Positions 12,826 to 22,866 are shown, numbered from the stretch's first letter. The stretch: DNA of 64,000 bases from Levilactobacillus angrenensis (GCF_003946085.1 NZ_RHOB01000009.1:62001-126000); one strand, 5' to 3'. Notes: generated from the sequence alone by a model not told the origin. Numbers and translations: made by a program.

Positions 12826-13710
12826 TTAGCCGTTGATTTGGTCTTGAACTTCTTTGGCCAGGTCAACCGTCTTCTTTTCGATTCCTTCACCAACTTCGTA
12901 ACGAACGAAGGTGACTAACTTGCCACCCTTGCTAGCAACGAATTGGCTAACAGTTTGGTCGCCGTCTTTAACGAATGGTTGGTCAGCTAAGCTGATTTCA
13001 GCCAAGTACTTGTGCAAACGACCTTCGACCATCTTTTCAACGATCTTTTCAGGCTTGCCTTCGTTCAAGGCTTCTTGCTTCAAGACTTCGCGTTCGTGAG
13101 CTAAACGATCAGCAGGAATGTCATCGCGAGAAACGAATTCTGGGTTGATGGCAGCAACGTGCATCGCTACGTCCTTGGCAGTGGCTTCGTCAGCACCTTC
13201 CAGAACAACCAATGCGGCGATTTGGCCACCTTGGTGCAAGTATGAACCGAAGACTTGGCTATCCGTCTTCTTTTCAACAGCGAAACGACGTAACTTCACG
13301 TTTTCACTAGTTACTTGCGTTGTCTTAACGATGGCTTCGTTGATCGTGTCGCCATCAGCAGTTGGTAATGCCAAAGCAGCATCCAAGTCAGCTGGTTGCT
13401 TGTCAGCAATCGTGTCAGCAATCGTGTCCACTAAGGCGTTGAACGTGTCGTTCGTGGCAACGAAGTCGGTTTCAGAGTTCACTTCGATGATAGCAGCGGT
13501 GTTACCGTCTACCTTCACGCGAGCCAAACCGTTAGCAGCAATGTTGCCGCTCTTCTTCTTGGCCTTAGCGATACCCTTTTCACGTAAGAAGTCGATGGCT
13601 TTGTCCATGTCGCCTTCAGAAGCAACGAGGGCCTTCTTAGCATCCATCATCCCAACTTGAGTCTTGTCCCGTAACTCTTTAACTTGTGCTGCAGTGATTT
13701 TACTTGCCAT
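12826..13710 (-). CDS. tsf: Elongation factor Ts
   Basis: EF-Ts recycles EF-Tu by exchanging GDP for GTP. The 294-residue protein has the N-terminal UBA-like segment, the [12 protein letters not shown]-like signature (here [12 protein letters not shown], about residue 16), the [11 protein letters not shown] block (about 78) and the dimerisation domain. It follows rpsB at about 150 bases, the normal arrangement. Confidence 0.97.
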   Translation of the reverse strand: MASKITAAQVKELRDKTQVGMMDAKKALVASEGDMDKAIDFLREKGIAKAKKKSGNIAANGLARVKVDGNTAAIIEVNSETDFVATNDTFNALVDTIADTIADKQPADLDAALALPTADGDTINEAIVKTTQVTSENVKLRRFAVEKKTDSQVFGSYLHQGGQIAALVVLEGADEATAKDVAMHVAAINPEFVSRDDIPADRLAHEREVLKQEALNEGKPEKIVEKMVEGRLHKYLAEISLADQPFVKDGDQTVSQFVASKGGKLVTFVRYEVGEGIEKKTVDLAKEVQDQING

Positions 13711-13858
13711 GTGTAATGGCCTCCTTTTATCAATTCATTCAAGGCATCAAAAAAGACTGACTCAATCTCAGGCCATTATCGGTCCTAAACATTAAGCCAG
13801 CCTAAGGTGCTTTAAATCATATTTGGAAAGTCGCGGTTACCCACGACCTTGCATTTAA

Positions 13859-14662
13859 TTACTTGTTGTCGCCTTCAACGGCGTTAACGATGCTTTCCAT
13901 TGAGTTGTCAGCGGTCTTCTTGTCGCCCTTAGCGGCATCGGACTTTTGACCTTCAAAGGTCTTTTCGTCAACTTGATCTTCACCTTGACGGCCTTCAACG
14001 ATAGCGTCAGCCATCTTAGAAGTGATCAAACGAACGGCACGGATAGCGTCATCGTTAGATGGGATAACCACGTCAATTTCGTCTGGGTCAGTGTTCGTAT
14101 CAACCATGGCAACGATCGGAATGTTCAACTTTTGTGCTTCGTGAACAGCGATTTGTTCCTTGCGAGGGTCAACGATGAACATTACGTCAGGCAACTTAGG
14201 CATGTCTTCGATACCGCCTAAGAAACGTTCCAACTTGTCTTGAGACTTCTTCAGCAAGGAAACTTCCTTCTTAGGAAGAACGTCAAAAGTACCGTCAGTA
14301 GCCATCTTCTTCAAATCTTTAAGACGCTTGATCCGAGTTTGGATGGTTTCCCAGTTGGTCAAAGTCCCACCTAACCAACGGTGGTTAACGTAGAATTGAC
14401 CGGCACGAGTAGCTTCTTCTTCGATAGAGTCTTGTGCTTGCTTCTTAGTCCCAACAAACAGAACAACGGCGCCCTTAGCAGCTTCGTCCTTCATGTAGTT
14501 GTAAGCAGCATCGATTAACTTCACCGTCTTTTGTAAGTCGATGATGTAGATACCGTTACGTTCCGTGAAGATGTATTGCTTCATCTTAGGGTTCCAGCGA
14601 CGCGTTTGGTGACCAAAGTGGACACCGGCTTCGAGCAGTTGTTTCATTGAAATAACAGCCAT
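13859..14662 (-). CDS. rpsB: 30S ribosomal protein S2
   Basis: S2 joins the small subunit late and helps to bind S1. The 267 residues carry the family signatures near the N-terminus ([19 protein letters not shown]) and in the middle ([12 protein letters not shown]). A lysine- and aspartate-rich C-terminal tail is common in lactobacilli. The ribosome site is strong (GGAGGC). The structured leader upstream suggests autoregulation. Confidence 0.97.
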   Translation of the reverse strand: MAVISMKQLLEAGVHFGHQTRRWNPKMKQYIFTERNGIYIIDLQKTVKLIDAAYNYMKDEAAKGAVVLFVGTKKQAQDSIEEEATRAGQFYVNHRWLGGTLTNWETIQTRIKRLKDLKKMATDGTFDVLPKKEVSLLKKSQDKLERFLGGIEDMPKLPDVMFIVDPRKEQIAVHEAQKLNIPIVAMVDTNTDPDEIDVVIPSNDDAIRAVRLITSKMADAIVEGRQGEDQVDEKTFEGQKSDAAKGDKKTADNSMESIVNAVEGDNK

Positions 14663-14710
14663 GATAAAATGCCTCCAAATAGTTTTTGATTTCCTCCCCC
14701 ACGCTCATTT

Positions 14711-14745
14711 GACTGGAGAACTCGCAAGCGAGCACCCCTCCGGTC
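14711..14745 (-). promoter_or_regulatory. Candidate rpsB mRNA leader structure
   Basis: On the minus strand, about 50 bases before the rpsB start, GACCGGAG pairs with CTCCAGTC (7 of 8) around a perfect inner hairpin CTCGCTTGCGAG. rpsB leaders of several bacteria carry structures through which S2 represses its own operon. That this one does so is inference. Confidence 0.4.
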
Positions 14746-14841
14746 ATCACGCGAGGTGTGAATTGGCGCATACGCACCGAAAGTTATTATACAAAACACT
14801 GGCACTAAACACAAGAGAAAATTACGCCGTCCGCGATTAAA

Positions 14842-14870
14842 TTGGCTTTTTTTTCTGAATATGGTAAACT
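14842..14870 (+). promoter_or_regulatory. Promoter of the HAD phosphatase gene
   Basis: TTGGCT (14842-14847), a 17-base spacer, then TAAACT (14865-14870) with an upstream TGG that makes it an extended -10. The start codon follows 30 bases later. Confidence 0.6.
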
Positions 14871-14899
14871 GCTAAGGAATTAAACGAGGAGGAAACGAA

Positions 14900-15622
14900 A
14901 TGATAAAAGCGGTCGTCTTCGATGTCGATGACACGCTCTATGACCAAAAGGCGCCTTTCGTAGCCGCCTTAGCCCCACTAGTAACCAACTCAGAAAGTTT
15001 TGATTTCACCCAAGCCTTGCAGGATTACCGTTGCCAAAGTGCTGATGCCTACGCCCAGGTGGCCAATGGCAACTGGACGCACGCGGAAATGGCCGTCAAC
15101 CGGTTGAATGCCACGCTGCAACAACAGCAGCGCGGCCCGGTGACCCCCGCTATGGCCATGTCCTTTGAACAAGCCTACGCTGATGGGCTCAAGCACATTA
15201 AGCTCTTCCCCGGCCTGTCAACGGCCCTCGACCAGCTGAAAGACCAGTTCAAACTGGGCATTATTACCAATGGTAAAACGCAACACCAGCTGGCAAAAGT
15301 GATGCAATTACAAATGCACCGCTGGGTCGACCGGGATAACATCATCACGTCTGAAGAATCTGGCTTAGCCAAGCCGGATCCTCAGATTTTCACTTTGATG
15401 AATCACCGCTTAGACCTACGCGCCAGTGAAGTGGCCTACGTGGGTGACTGCTACGGCATGGACGTTCAAGGGGCCAAACAGGCCGGCTGGCACGCCTTTT
15501 GGTTTAACCATCGCAATGCGGAAATGACGAACGGCAACTGGATTCCCGACCAAACCGTTGGGGATTCGCTGGAGCTACAGGACCTTCTGTTGGCCCTCGC
15601 CGCCGTTCCCGAGATGTCATAA
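14900..15622 (+). CDS. HAD-superfamily hydrolase, 5'-nucleotidase-like
   Basis: This haloacid-dehalogenase phosphatase has motif I DVDDTLYD at the N-terminus (nucleophile Asp about residue 9), motif II (IITNGK, about 130), and the motif III Lys with motif IV (VGDCYGMDVQGA, about 177). The helical cap between residues 20 and 85 fits the YjjG/YfnB group, which removes phosphate from nucleotides and similar metabolites; the real substrate cannot be read from sequence. The start follows GAGGAGG. The gene is single, with its own promoter and terminator, in the opposite direction to rpsB. Confidence 0.85.
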   Translation: MIKAVVFDVDDTLYDQKAPFVAALAPLVTNSESFDFTQALQDYRCQSADAYAQVANGNWTHAEMAVNRLNATLQQQQRGPVTPAMAMSFEQAYADGLKHIKLFPGLSTALDQLKDQFKLGIITNGKTQHQLAKVMQLQMHRWVDRDNIITSEESGLAKPDPQIFTLMNHRLDLRASEVAYVGDCYGMDVQGAKQAGWHAFWFNHRNAEMTNGNWIPDQTVGDSLELQDLLLALAAVPEMS

Positions 15623-15637
15623 GATTACTAAATTTGT

Positions 15638-15677
15638 AAACTGGTGAGTTGACAGTAATGCTGGCTCGCCAGTTTTT
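15638..15677 (+). terminator. Terminator of the HAD phosphatase gene
   Basis: AAACTGGTGAG pairs imperfectly with CTCGCCAGTTT and is followed by a T run on the plus strand. Confidence 0.75.
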
Positions 15678-15709
15678 CTTTGGTCAGTTGGTGACTGTGG
15701 TGGGCCCTA

Positions 15710-16120
15710 ACCTCAGCCAACACCGTCGACACAGCTGGTTCCAGTGGACTGGTTACTTTCAGCAACATTGTGTTAGAGAACAGTCGCAGATCAGCTGTAA
15801 CCTGCAGCTTGGGGCTAAGTTGATTGGTACTAGCACGCACTTTTGTAGCCGGGAGTTCGCCAAATATGGGTTCAGCCGTGGGAGTTGTCTTAGGGGCGCG
15901 GTTCATGCCGCTTAGACAACTGGCGTCTTTGAGACGTGGTCCATCGGCTCAAAGCGAGGCCGAGACCGTCCCTCAGGCTCGGTCCGGTCCGCCCACCGCG
16001 TTCCAACCCATAGTTGGCGGACGGTAGGCGGCCAGTTCTCACTAAGATGCTGTAAACGACTAATTTTACACCATGAGTGCGTGGTGACAATGCTTCTAGC
16101 TGATTTTTATCTTTAGCTAC
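15710..16120 (+). repeat. Dispersed intergenic repeat, copy C (long form)
   Basis: This copy is closely similar over about 400 bases to copy E at 25,955-26,385. The outer arms at 15855-15872 and 16005-16022 pair at 17 of 18 positions (one of them G-U). Inside are stems GTTGTCT/AGACAAC, CTTTGAG/CTCAAAG and CCGAG/CTCGG. The element ends near AGCTGATTTTTATC. It fills the space between convergent genes and holds no credible reading frame. Confidence 0.8.
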
Positions 16121-16125
16121 ATAAC

Positions 16126-16170
16126 AAAAAATGACCAGCCAACTGAAAATTCAGCTGACTGGTCATTTTT
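16126..16170 (-). terminator. Bidirectional terminator downstream of ldhD
   Basis: AAAAATGACCAG pairs with CTGGTCATTTTT; both strands have a T run. It lies just after the ldhD stop on the minus strand. Confidence 0.85.
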
Positions 16171-16216
16171 AGAATAGCTCGTCCAAGGACCAACTATCAA
16201 ATTTACAGGTTAATGC

Positions 16217-17212
16217 TTAAAACTTAACTTCGTTTTCAGCCTTGCCCGTTTCGATCAATTGCTTGTTATTGTTCAAAGCAAATTGAACCATGTTCTTAAC
16301 GGCAGTCTTGGTGTAGAAGGCAATGTGTGGCGTAACCAGAACATTTTCGCGCTTCATCAAGTTCTTCAACCGTTCGTCAGGAATAGCATCGAAGCTGCCA
16401 AAGTCGGTGTTGAAGATACCAACTTCGTCTTCGTAAACATCCAAGGCAGCACCGGCAACCTTGCCGCTGTCCAAGGCACGGATCAAAGCATCAGTGTCGA
16501 TAAGGGCACCACGGGCAGGGTTCAAGATCCAAACGCCATCCTTCATCTTGCTGAAGGCATCATCGTTCAACATCTTGTCGTTGTCCTTCGTTGCTGGGGC
16601 GTGTAAGGAAATAACGTCAGCTTGGGCGTACAATTCGTCCATGGAGTCCACGTAGATCCCTTGCTTTTCCAGTTCTGGGTTGTGGTAAACATCGTAAGCG
16701 ATGACCTTAGCACCAAAACCTTGGTAGATCTTCATAGCAGCGCGGCCAATCCGACCAGTTGCCACAACACCAACCGTCATCTTGTTCAATTCGTCAGCAA
16801 TGTCTGGGGCCCAAGTCAGGTCACCGTTGGCTTGCTTGCGGTCGAACGTAGGGGTCCGACGTAACAAACGCATCAGTTGGGTCACCGTTAATTCAGCGAT
16901 GGCTTCTGGTGAGTAAGCTGGGACGTTCGTAACCTTGAAGCCGTTACGCTTAACAGCGTCAGCATCAACGTTATCAACCCCAACGTTCCGTAATGACAGA
17001 TTAGTTACCCCATTAGCGGCTAACTTGTCTAAGACTGCCGCCGTGTAAGGCTTTTGTTGGTAGACAACTGCGCCGTCATAGCCCTTAGCAAGATCGACCG
17101 TCTTTTCGTCCAGCAGATCTCCAACAGCCTTAACTTCAATCCCTTGGTCCTTTGACCATTGCTTCAAGTAAGGTTGTTCATCGTCACGAATGCCATAAGC
17201 AATAATTTTCAC
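16217..17212 (-). CDS. ldhD: D-lactate dehydrogenase (NAD-dependent)
   Basis: It reduces pyruvate to D-lactate and regenerates NAD in fermentation. The 331 residues match the lactobacillar enzyme. Visible are the nucleotide loop VVATGRIGRAAM (about residue 150, with Ala in place of the usual first Gly), the acidic residue at the end of beta-2 (IAYDVY) and the catalytic Arg (NPARGALID), Glu (DVYEDEVG) and His (VTPHIAFYT). The start follows AGGAGG. The gene stands alone with a strong terminator, and its codon use looks like that of a highly expressed gene. Confidence 0.95.
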   Translation of the reverse strand: MKIIAYGIRDDEQPYLKQWSKDQGIEVKAVGDLLDEKTVDLAKGYDGAVVYQQKPYTAAVLDKLAANGVTNLSLRNVGVDNVDADAVKRNGFKVTNVPAYSPEAIAELTVTQLMRLLRRTPTFDRKQANGDLTWAPDIADELNKMTVGVVATGRIGRAAMKIYQGFGAKVIAYDVYHNPELEKQGIYVDSMDELYAQADVISLHAPATKDNDKMLNDDAFSKMKDGVWILNPARGALIDTDALIRALDSGKVAGAALDVYEDEVGIFNTDFGSFDAIPDERLKNLMKRENVLVTPHIAFYTKTAVKNMVQFALNNNKQLIETGKAENEVKF

Positions 17213-17292
17213 AGTTTGTTCCTCCTAAAAAAATATCTGTTTCATTTCTGAAGCACTTAATTAGTTTAACACAAATCTTGGCTTGTGCACCA

Positions 17293-17562
17293 CTAAACAC
17301 GTATTCCGTGTGCCGCCAAATATGCTAATTTGTGTTGTCGGCTCTGATGCTTGAAGGCCCATTCCGCGTGAAGCGCGTCGTGTTTAGTGTCAAATTCCTC
17401 GCTGTAGAGCACTTTGAGCGGTCGATGGACCTTGGTGTATTTCGCGCCTTTGCCGGCCAGGTGTGTGGCAAATCGTTTGGCAACATCCGTGGTGAAGCCG
17501 CCATACAACGAGTTGTCTGCGCACAAAAGCACATAGAAATAATACGCCTTATTGGCGGCCAT
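17293..17562 (-). CDS. GIY-YIG domain protein (UPF0213 type)
   Basis: The 89-residue protein is a single small GIY-YIG nuclease fold: [20 protein letters not shown] holds the two Tyr motifs, followed by Arg in [16 protein letters not shown] and a catalytic-type Glu near residue 64 (HAEWAFK). The family (YhbQ/YazA) is widespread, and some members cut structured DNA. I choose ATG 17562, after GGAGG, over the longer open frame. It overlaps the end of the methyltransferase gene by 14 bases, a conserved pairing in Firmicutes. Confidence 0.85.
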   Translation of the reverse strand: MAANKAYYFYVLLCADNSLYGGFTTDVAKRFATHLAGKGAKYTKVHRPLKVLYSEEFDTKHDALHAEWAFKHQSRQHKLAYLAAHGIRV

Positions 17563-18304
17563 AGAGCAACGCCTCCACTTCTGGCGTGTAGTGGCCCTGC
17601 GCATCATACACGGTCAGTGGTGCGGGAAAACGTACGCCACCGGGCTTGCCGTCCTTGATGGCTTCAACCAGGACCATATTGGCTTCACGGTTGGGTTTGG
17701 GGTAGACCAACCGAATCCGCTTAGGTGCCAACCGATTGTCAGCCATGAGCTGGAGCAACTGGAACAAGCGGTCCGGTCGATGGACAAAGTAAGCCTTGCC
17801 GTTCATTTTGAGTAGTCCACTGGTCGTTTCAACGATGGTGGCCAGGTTCGTCAAAATCTCGTGACGAGCAATCGCCAGGTAGCGATTCGGATTCTTTTGA
17901 CTGTCCGGCAAATCCTCAAAGTATGGCGGGTTGCAGGTCACCACATCCGCCGAATCCTTGGGAATCCACTGATTCACCTGCGCCAAGTCACCCTCGTAGA
18001 CAGTCATTTGGCCCGCTAACTGGTTCAAGGCCACACTGCGCCGCGCCATGTCAGCCAGCCGCGGTTGGATTTCCACTTCCGCAATCTGCCCACGGGTCTT
18101 GTGACTCATAAACAACCCCACCGCGCCGTTACCAGCACACAGGTCAACGGTTTGACTGCTAGCGCGCAACGGGAGTTTGGCAAAATCCGCGAGCAACACG
18201 GCGTCTAGCGAAAAGGCAAACACTTCGGGACTTTGGATGATCTGAATATCTTGACTGTATAACTGGTCGATCCGTTCATCGGGTTTCAAGGTCAATTTGA
18301 CCAC
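17549..18304 (-). CDS. tRNA1(Val) A37 N6-methyltransferase-like protein
   Basis: This class I SAM-dependent methyltransferase of the YfiC/TrmN6 group has 251 residues. It contains the SAM-binding loop [13 protein letters not shown] (about residue 52) and the catalytic NPPYF motif (about 125) of N6-adenine and N5-glutamine methylases. Relatives methylate A37 of tRNA-Val; here that substrate is inferred from family and from the neighbouring GIY-YIG gene, a common pair. Confidence 0.85.
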   Translation of the reverse strand: MVKLTLKPDERIDQLYSQDIQIIQSPEVFAFSLDAVLLADFAKLPLRASSQTVDLCAGNGAVGLFMSHKTRGQIAEVEIQPRLADMARRSVALNQLAGQMTVYEGDLAQVNQWIPKDSADVVTCNPPYFEDLPDSQKNPNRYLAIARHEILTNLATIVETTSGLLKMNGKAYFVHRPDRLFQLLQLMADNRLAPKRIRLVYPKPNREANMVLVEAIKDGKPGGVRFPAPLTVYDAQGHYTPEVEALLYGRQ

Positions 18305-18394
18305 CCACTTTCAAAATTTTTAGAGATAACTTGCAACGGTGCCGTTTTTTTTGCATACTAGATGAAATGGTCTCATTCGAGAGGAGCGCACCAC

Positions 18395-19027
18395 ATGTTT
18401 TATAAATTTCTACGTGGCGTGGTTTGCACGATTCTATTTCTCATCAATGGTCGCGCCCGCTACGTTCACCAGGCTGACTTACCGGATGGCCCCTACGTCT
18501 TAGTGGGCCCGCACCGTACTTGGTTTGACCCGGTCTACTTCGCGATGGCGGCATACCCGCGCAAGTTCAGTTTTATGGCAAAAGAAGAATTGTTCCAAAA
18601 CCCTATTTTCCGATGGTTGTTGAAACATGTCAATGGTTTCCCAGTAAATCGTGACCACCCGGGTCCGTCTGCTATCAAGACGCCCGTGCGTATCTTGCGT
18701 CAAGGCGACTTGTCTCTGATCATGTTTCCTTCCGGTTCCCGCCATTCTAGTGAGCTCAAGGGAGGCGCGGCAGTCATTGCCAAAATGGCTGGTGTTCCGT
18801 TGGTCCCCGCTGTCTATCAGGGGCCGTTAACCTTCAAGCAACTGTTCTCACGCAAGCCCGTAACGATTGCCTTTGGCGCACCGATCGTCATTGACCGGAA
18901 AATGAAGCTCAACGAAGAAGGCCAAGCCGTCATCGAAAAACAGATGCAAGCGGCCTTCGACCAACTCGACCAGGAGATCGACCCTAATTTCCACTACGTC
19001 GATGTCACGGGGGAAAAGAAAGAATAA
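18395..19027 (+). CDS. plsC: 1-acyl-sn-glycerol-3-phosphate acyltransferase
   Basis: PlsC adds the second acyl chain to make phosphatidate, the substrate of CdsA. The 210-residue protein has an N-terminal membrane segment, the catalytic HX4D motif (VGPHRTWFDPVYF, about residue 40), the FPSGSRH substrate motif (about 110) and the VPLVPAVYQG block. I start at ATG 18395 after GAGGAG; an upstream in-frame ATG lacks a ribosome site. Confidence 0.92.
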   Translation: MFYKFLRGVVCTILFLINGRARYVHQADLPDGPYVLVGPHRTWFDPVYFAMAAYPRKFSFMAKEELFQNPIFRWLLKHVNGFPVNRDHPGPSAIKTPVRILRQGDLSLIMFPSGSRHSSELKGGAAVIAKMAGVPLVPAVYQGPLTFKQLFSRKPVTIAFGAPIVIDRKMKLNEEGQAVIEKQMQAAFDQLDQEIDPNFHYVDVTGEKKE

Positions 19028-19030
19028 GCA

Positions 19031-19077
19031 AAAAGGATTGTTCCGCCAGCAGCCGCTGACGAGAACAATCCTTTTTT
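19031..19077 (+). terminator. Terminator of plsC
   Basis: A long stem (AAAAGGATTGTTC / GAACAATCCTTTT) followed by a T run, starting within five bases of the stop codon. Confidence 0.9.
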
Positions 19078-19120
19078 GACTACCAATCTTTAACTAACAC
19101 TGCCTTACTGATAGTCACCA

Positions 19121-19232
19121 ATCCTGGCTGACGCAGGCCCTGTTTTCACTAGTCTTAGTGGCAAAAACAACATATTAATTCCACTTTCAACGTTCCAGAC
19201 CATAGTTGGCGGACGGTAGGCGGCCAGCACAG
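19121..19232. repeat. Dispersed intergenic repeat, copy D (composite fragment)
   Basis: The left part (CCTGGCTGACGCAGGCC, TTTCACTAGT) matches, in inverted orientation, bases 25,780-25,850 next to copy E. The right part (CGTTCCAGACCATAGTTGG onward to GGCGGCCAGC) matches the right arm of copies C and E. The hairpin core is missing. Confidence 0.65.
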
Positions 19233-19238
19233 ACAATT

Positions 19239-21035
19239 CTACTCCACGTGCGCCGCGTTTTGCAGTTCGATCATGTCGTAGTAGTAGCCGCGTTGGGCCA
19301 TCAGCTCGTCGTTGGTCCCGCGCTCGACGATTTTCCCTTGGTTCAAGACCAGAATCAGATCCGCGTTTTGAATCGTAGACAACCGGTGAGCAATCGCAAT
19401 CGTCGTCCGGTTTTCCTGAATGCGGTCCAGCCCGTTTTGAATCATCGTTTCCGTTTCCGTATCAACGTTAGCCGTGGCTTCATCCAAGATCAGAATCTTA
19501 GGATCCGTGACCACCGTTCGGGCAAACGTAATCAGCTGGCGTTGGCCGGCCGAATACTCCGTCCCCCGTTCCAGCACTGGTGTTGCATACCCTTGTGGTA
19601 GCTGATCGATGAACTCGTCAGCCTGAACAAAGTGGGCCGCGCGTTGGACCTGTTCATCCGAAATATCCGGATTGAACATGCGGATATTGGTCTGAATGTC
19701 CCCGTAAAAGAGCTGCGGTTCCTGCAAGACCAGCCCCATTTTCGACCGTAATTCGGCCGCTGGATATTCCCGGATATCGCGACCATCAATCAAGACTTGA
19801 CCTGATTGGAATTCATAGAAGCGCATCAACACGTTGATCGTTGATGTTTTCCCTGACCCCGTCTGGCCGACCAAGGCGACCGTTTGCCCCGGTTCTGCCA
19901 CGAACGAAACGTCGCGTAAGACCGGGTGTTCTTGGTCATAAGCAAAGGTCACGTGGCGAAATTCAATCTTGCCGGCCGTGATTTTGGCGTCCGCTACCGG
20001 ATGCTGTTGCGGTGCCAAGGTCTGGTCATCAATGATCCGTAAGACCCGTGAGCCCGCGACCATCCCGTTTTGGAAATCACTGAGGTTATCCATCATGTTA
20101 CTCATCGGACTGTAGAAATTGTTCAGGTAAGTAATGAAGGCGTAAATGACCCCGGCCGCCACGACCTCGTGGACCCCGCGAATCCCAAAGATTCCCAGGA
20201 CAATGACCGTGCCCAACGCGTAAAACAGGTTGATGATGGGACTCAATAGCAGTGAGTTGGTCCGAATCATATCGCGCCGCGTGCCGTAATAGGCCTCGTT
20301 GGTCTTCTCAAAGTTTTTAGCCGTCCGCTTTTCTTGCCGGAATTCTTGAATGACACTGATTCCAGTAATAGCCTCGGCCAACTTAGTGTTCAGTTCACTG
20401 AGCCGTTCACGCATGCGCCGGTAGACCTTGGAACTGAACCGTTGGTAGTACCAGATCGTTAATGCCAGGAATGGTACCAAGACCAGCGTCCACAACGCCA
20501 CAGTCACGTCGGTCACGTACATGGCAATGAATGACGAAATAACCGCAAACAGTGCCAGCACCAAGGTGTTGAACAGTGCCCAGAAGTTTGAGAACGTCAT
20601 GGTGTCGTTCATCAGCCGCGACAGGATCGACCCGCCCGGCGTTTGGTCAAAGTAGCGCATCCCCTTACCATGTAAATCATTAAAGAGTTTGCGGCGAACA
20701 TTTTCCAGCATGTATTCAGCACCCATGGTACTGGTGTAGTTTTGCCAGAACTGGAAAGTGGCCTTCACGATCATGCCGAACAGATATAGCCCGGCAAATA
20801 GCCACATGATAACGATGGTAGCGTTACTGGTTCGTAAATACTTGTCCATGTAGGTCTGCAGCAGCCACGGCAAGAAGACATTGACCGCGCTGATCAACGC
20901 CGACAGGACCACGGAGCCGATGAAGAACCACTTATACGGCGCCGCAAACTTGAAGAGCCGCTTGATCACCGTCAGTTGTTCCTTGCTGGACATGCTGTGG
21001 GCCCAAGCGGACTTGTGCGTGTTATCTGCCATCAC
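19239..21035 (-). CDS. ABC exporter half-transporter with catalytic NBD (LmrD/BmrD-like)
   Basis: The 598-residue protein has six N-terminal membrane helices followed by a nucleotide-binding domain. Walker A is LVGQTGSGKTSTI (about residue 395) and Walker B is ILILDEATANVD with the catalytic Glu. The signature motif is degenerate (YSAGQRQL instead of LSGGQ). Together with the partner gene, whose defects are the mirror image, this makes one good and one degenerate ATP site, as in the LmrCD, BmrCD and TM287/288 multidrug exporters. Its start overlaps the partner's end by 14 bases. Substrate unknown. Confidence 0.9.
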   Translation of the reverse strand: MMADNTHKSAWAHSMSSKEQLTVIKRLFKFAAPYKWFFIGSVVLSALISAVNVFLPWLLQTYMDKYLRTSNATIVIMWLFAGLYLFGMIVKATFQFWQNYTSTMGAEYMLENVRRKLFNDLHGKGMRYFDQTPGGSILSRLMNDTMTFSNFWALFNTLVLALFAVISSFIAMYVTDVTVALWTLVLVPFLALTIWYYQRFSSKVYRRMRERLSELNTKLAEAITGISVIQEFRQEKRTAKNFEKTNEAYYGTRRDMIRTNSLLLSPIINLFYALGTVIVLGIFGIRGVHEVVAAGVIYAFITYLNNFYSPMSNMMDNLSDFQNGMVAGSRVLRIIDDQTLAPQQHPVADAKITAGKIEFRHVTFAYDQEHPVLRDVSFVAEPGQTVALVGQTGSGKTSTINVLMRFYEFQSGQVLIDGRDIREYPAAELRSKMGLVLQEPQLFYGDIQTNIRMFNPDISDEQVQRAAHFVQADEFIDQLPQGYATPVLERGTEYSAGQRQLITFARTVVTDPKILILDEATANVDTETETMIQNGLDRIQENRTTIAIAHRLSTIQNADLILVLNQGKIVERGTNDELMAQRGYYYDMIELQNAAHVE

Positions 21036-22788
21036 TGATGCCTCCCTTCACTTGTGTTTCGAGCTGTTGCTGGTTAAACATGCGTTGATACCAGCCGTGC
21101 GCCGCCATCAGCTGTTCGTGGGTCCCGCGTTCGACCACGGCCCCCTGATCCAAGACCAAGATTTCGTCGGCATTCATGACGGAACTTAACCGGTGGGCGG
21201 AAATAATCGTGGTCTTATTGGCCCGTTCGGCCTTCAAGTTTTCCAAGATCTCCGCTTCCGTCTCGGCGTCCACGGCTGACAGCGCATCATCTAAAATCAG
21301 TAATTCCGGATTGATCAACAAGGCTCGGGCAATCGCTAGCCGTTGCCGTTGCCCCCCAGATAAGGAAATGCCTTCTTCACCGACTTCGGTATCGTACCCC
21401 GCCGGTAATTTAGCAATTTGCCCCGCCAGGTCACTCTTTTCTGCCGCGGCCTCTACCTGCGCTTGAGTGGCGTCGGGCCGGGCAAAGCGAATGTTTTCAA
21501 AAATATTTGACGAGAACAAGAAGCTTTCCTGTGGCACGTACCCAATGGCTGGCAAATAGCTATCCAGCGCGTACGCCTTAATGGGATGGCCACCAAAGTC
21601 GATTTCACCCGTGTAGTTGTCAAACTCCCGCAGGATCAATTTCATAATCGTCGACTTTCCTGCGCCGACCCGCCCCACGATACCGAGCGTGTGACCGGCT
21701 GGTAGCTCAAAGTCGATCCGTTTTAGACTGGCCCCCGCGTTATCGGGGTAGTCAAACTGCTGGACGTGATAACTCAGCGTTCCGGTTGGCCGCGCCTGAA
21801 TCCCATTGGTCTGATCGATGATGTGGGTCTTTTGGGCCAGCAGATCCATGACCCGGTCATAGCTGGCATTGCCCCGTTCCATGGTATTAAACAGCATCCC
21901 CACGGCAAACATCGGCCACACCATCATCGCCAGGTAGCTGATGAAAGAGACCAAGTTCCCAATCGTAATCACGTTATGTGTGACGAACAGCCCCCCTAAG
22001 ACGATGGTGGCCACGTATGAGATTGAGATGATCAGGGTGATTGCGGGGTCAAACATCGAATCCAGCCGGTTCACGCGTCGGTTGATGGCAATCGTCTGAT
22101 CGACCTGGTGATCAAAGTCAGCAACATCGGCGTCGTCTTGGCCCAATGCTTTGATGACCTTGATGCCACTGATACTTTCCTGGGCCTTGTTATTCAGCCG
22201 CGAAAATGCCGCCTGGGACTCACCAAAAGCCCGGTGAATTTTCTGTCCCAAATACCACGAGATGACCGCGAGAAATGGGAATGGCACGATAGCCAGCAAC
22301 GTTAGCCGCCAGTCGATCAACGCCATCATGGCGATCAGCGTCGTGCCCCCGGTAATGATGGCATCGGCGAACTGCAGAATCCCCCCACCGGCAACCCGTT
22401 GGACGGCTTCCAAGTCGTTGGTTGCGTGGGCCATCAAGTCCCCAGTCCGGTACTTCTGGTAGAAGACCCGGTCCATTTGCATGAAGTGGTTGAACAGCCG
22501 GTTACGTAATAGTTGTTCCAACCGTGCCGCTCCGCCCCAGATGGCGTTACGCCAAATGTAGCGCGTGCCGTATTGGGCAAGGGCCGCCAGCGTGACGAAC
22601 AACAAATCCATGGCTAGCATGCGCCCCGTCATGGTCTGCCCGTGAATGCCGTCGACCATGTTCCCGATGATCCGCGGGGGAATAATCGCAATCAACGCGG
22701 TTAACAACAGGCCAATGACCCCCACTAGGTATCGCCGCCATTCCAATCGGAAATACCAAGATAGTTTGCGAAAAATACTCACGAACAT
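21022..22788 (-). CDS. ABC exporter half-transporter with degenerate NBD (LmrC/BmrC-like)
   Basis: The 588-residue protein has six membrane helices and an NBD with Walker A GRVGAGKSTIMKL (about residue 368), a canonical ISLSGGQRQRLA signature and Walker B LLILDDALSAVD, where Asp replaces the catalytic Glu. Its LSGGQ would complete the active site built on the partner's Walker motifs. It is first in the two-gene operon, with a ribosome site GGAGGG. Likely role: export of drugs or other amphipathic compounds; not provable from sequence. Confidence 0.9.
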   Translation of the reverse strand: MFVSIFRKLSWYFRLEWRRYLVGVIGLLLTALIAIIPPRIIGNMVDGIHGQTMTGRMLAMDLLFVTLAALAQYGTRYIWRNAIWGGAARLEQLLRNRLFNHFMQMDRVFYQKYRTGDLMAHATNDLEAVQRVAGGGILQFADAIITGGTTLIAMMALIDWRLTLLAIVPFPFLAVISWYLGQKIHRAFGESQAAFSRLNNKAQESISGIKVIKALGQDDADVADFDHQVDQTIAINRRVNRLDSMFDPAITLIISISYVATIVLGGLFVTHNVITIGNLVSFISYLAMMVWPMFAVGMLFNTMERGNASYDRVMDLLAQKTHIIDQTNGIQARPTGTLSYHVQQFDYPDNAGASLKRIDFELPAGHTLGIVGRVGAGKSTIMKLILREFDNYTGEIDFGGHPIKAYALDSYLPAIGYVPQESFLFSSNIFENIRFARPDATQAQVEAAAEKSDLAGQIAKLPAGYDTEVGEEGISLSGGQRQRLAIARALLINPELLILDDALSAVDAETEAEILENLKAERANKTTIISAHRLSSVMNADEILVLDQGAVVERGTHEQLMAAHGWYQRMFNQQQLETQVKGGISDGR

Positions 22789-22866
22789 CCCTCCTTAAAA
22801 ATTAGAATATGATTAAAATATAGCACAGACTTACTCATTTTACTGGAAATTTGAGAAATTACAACG

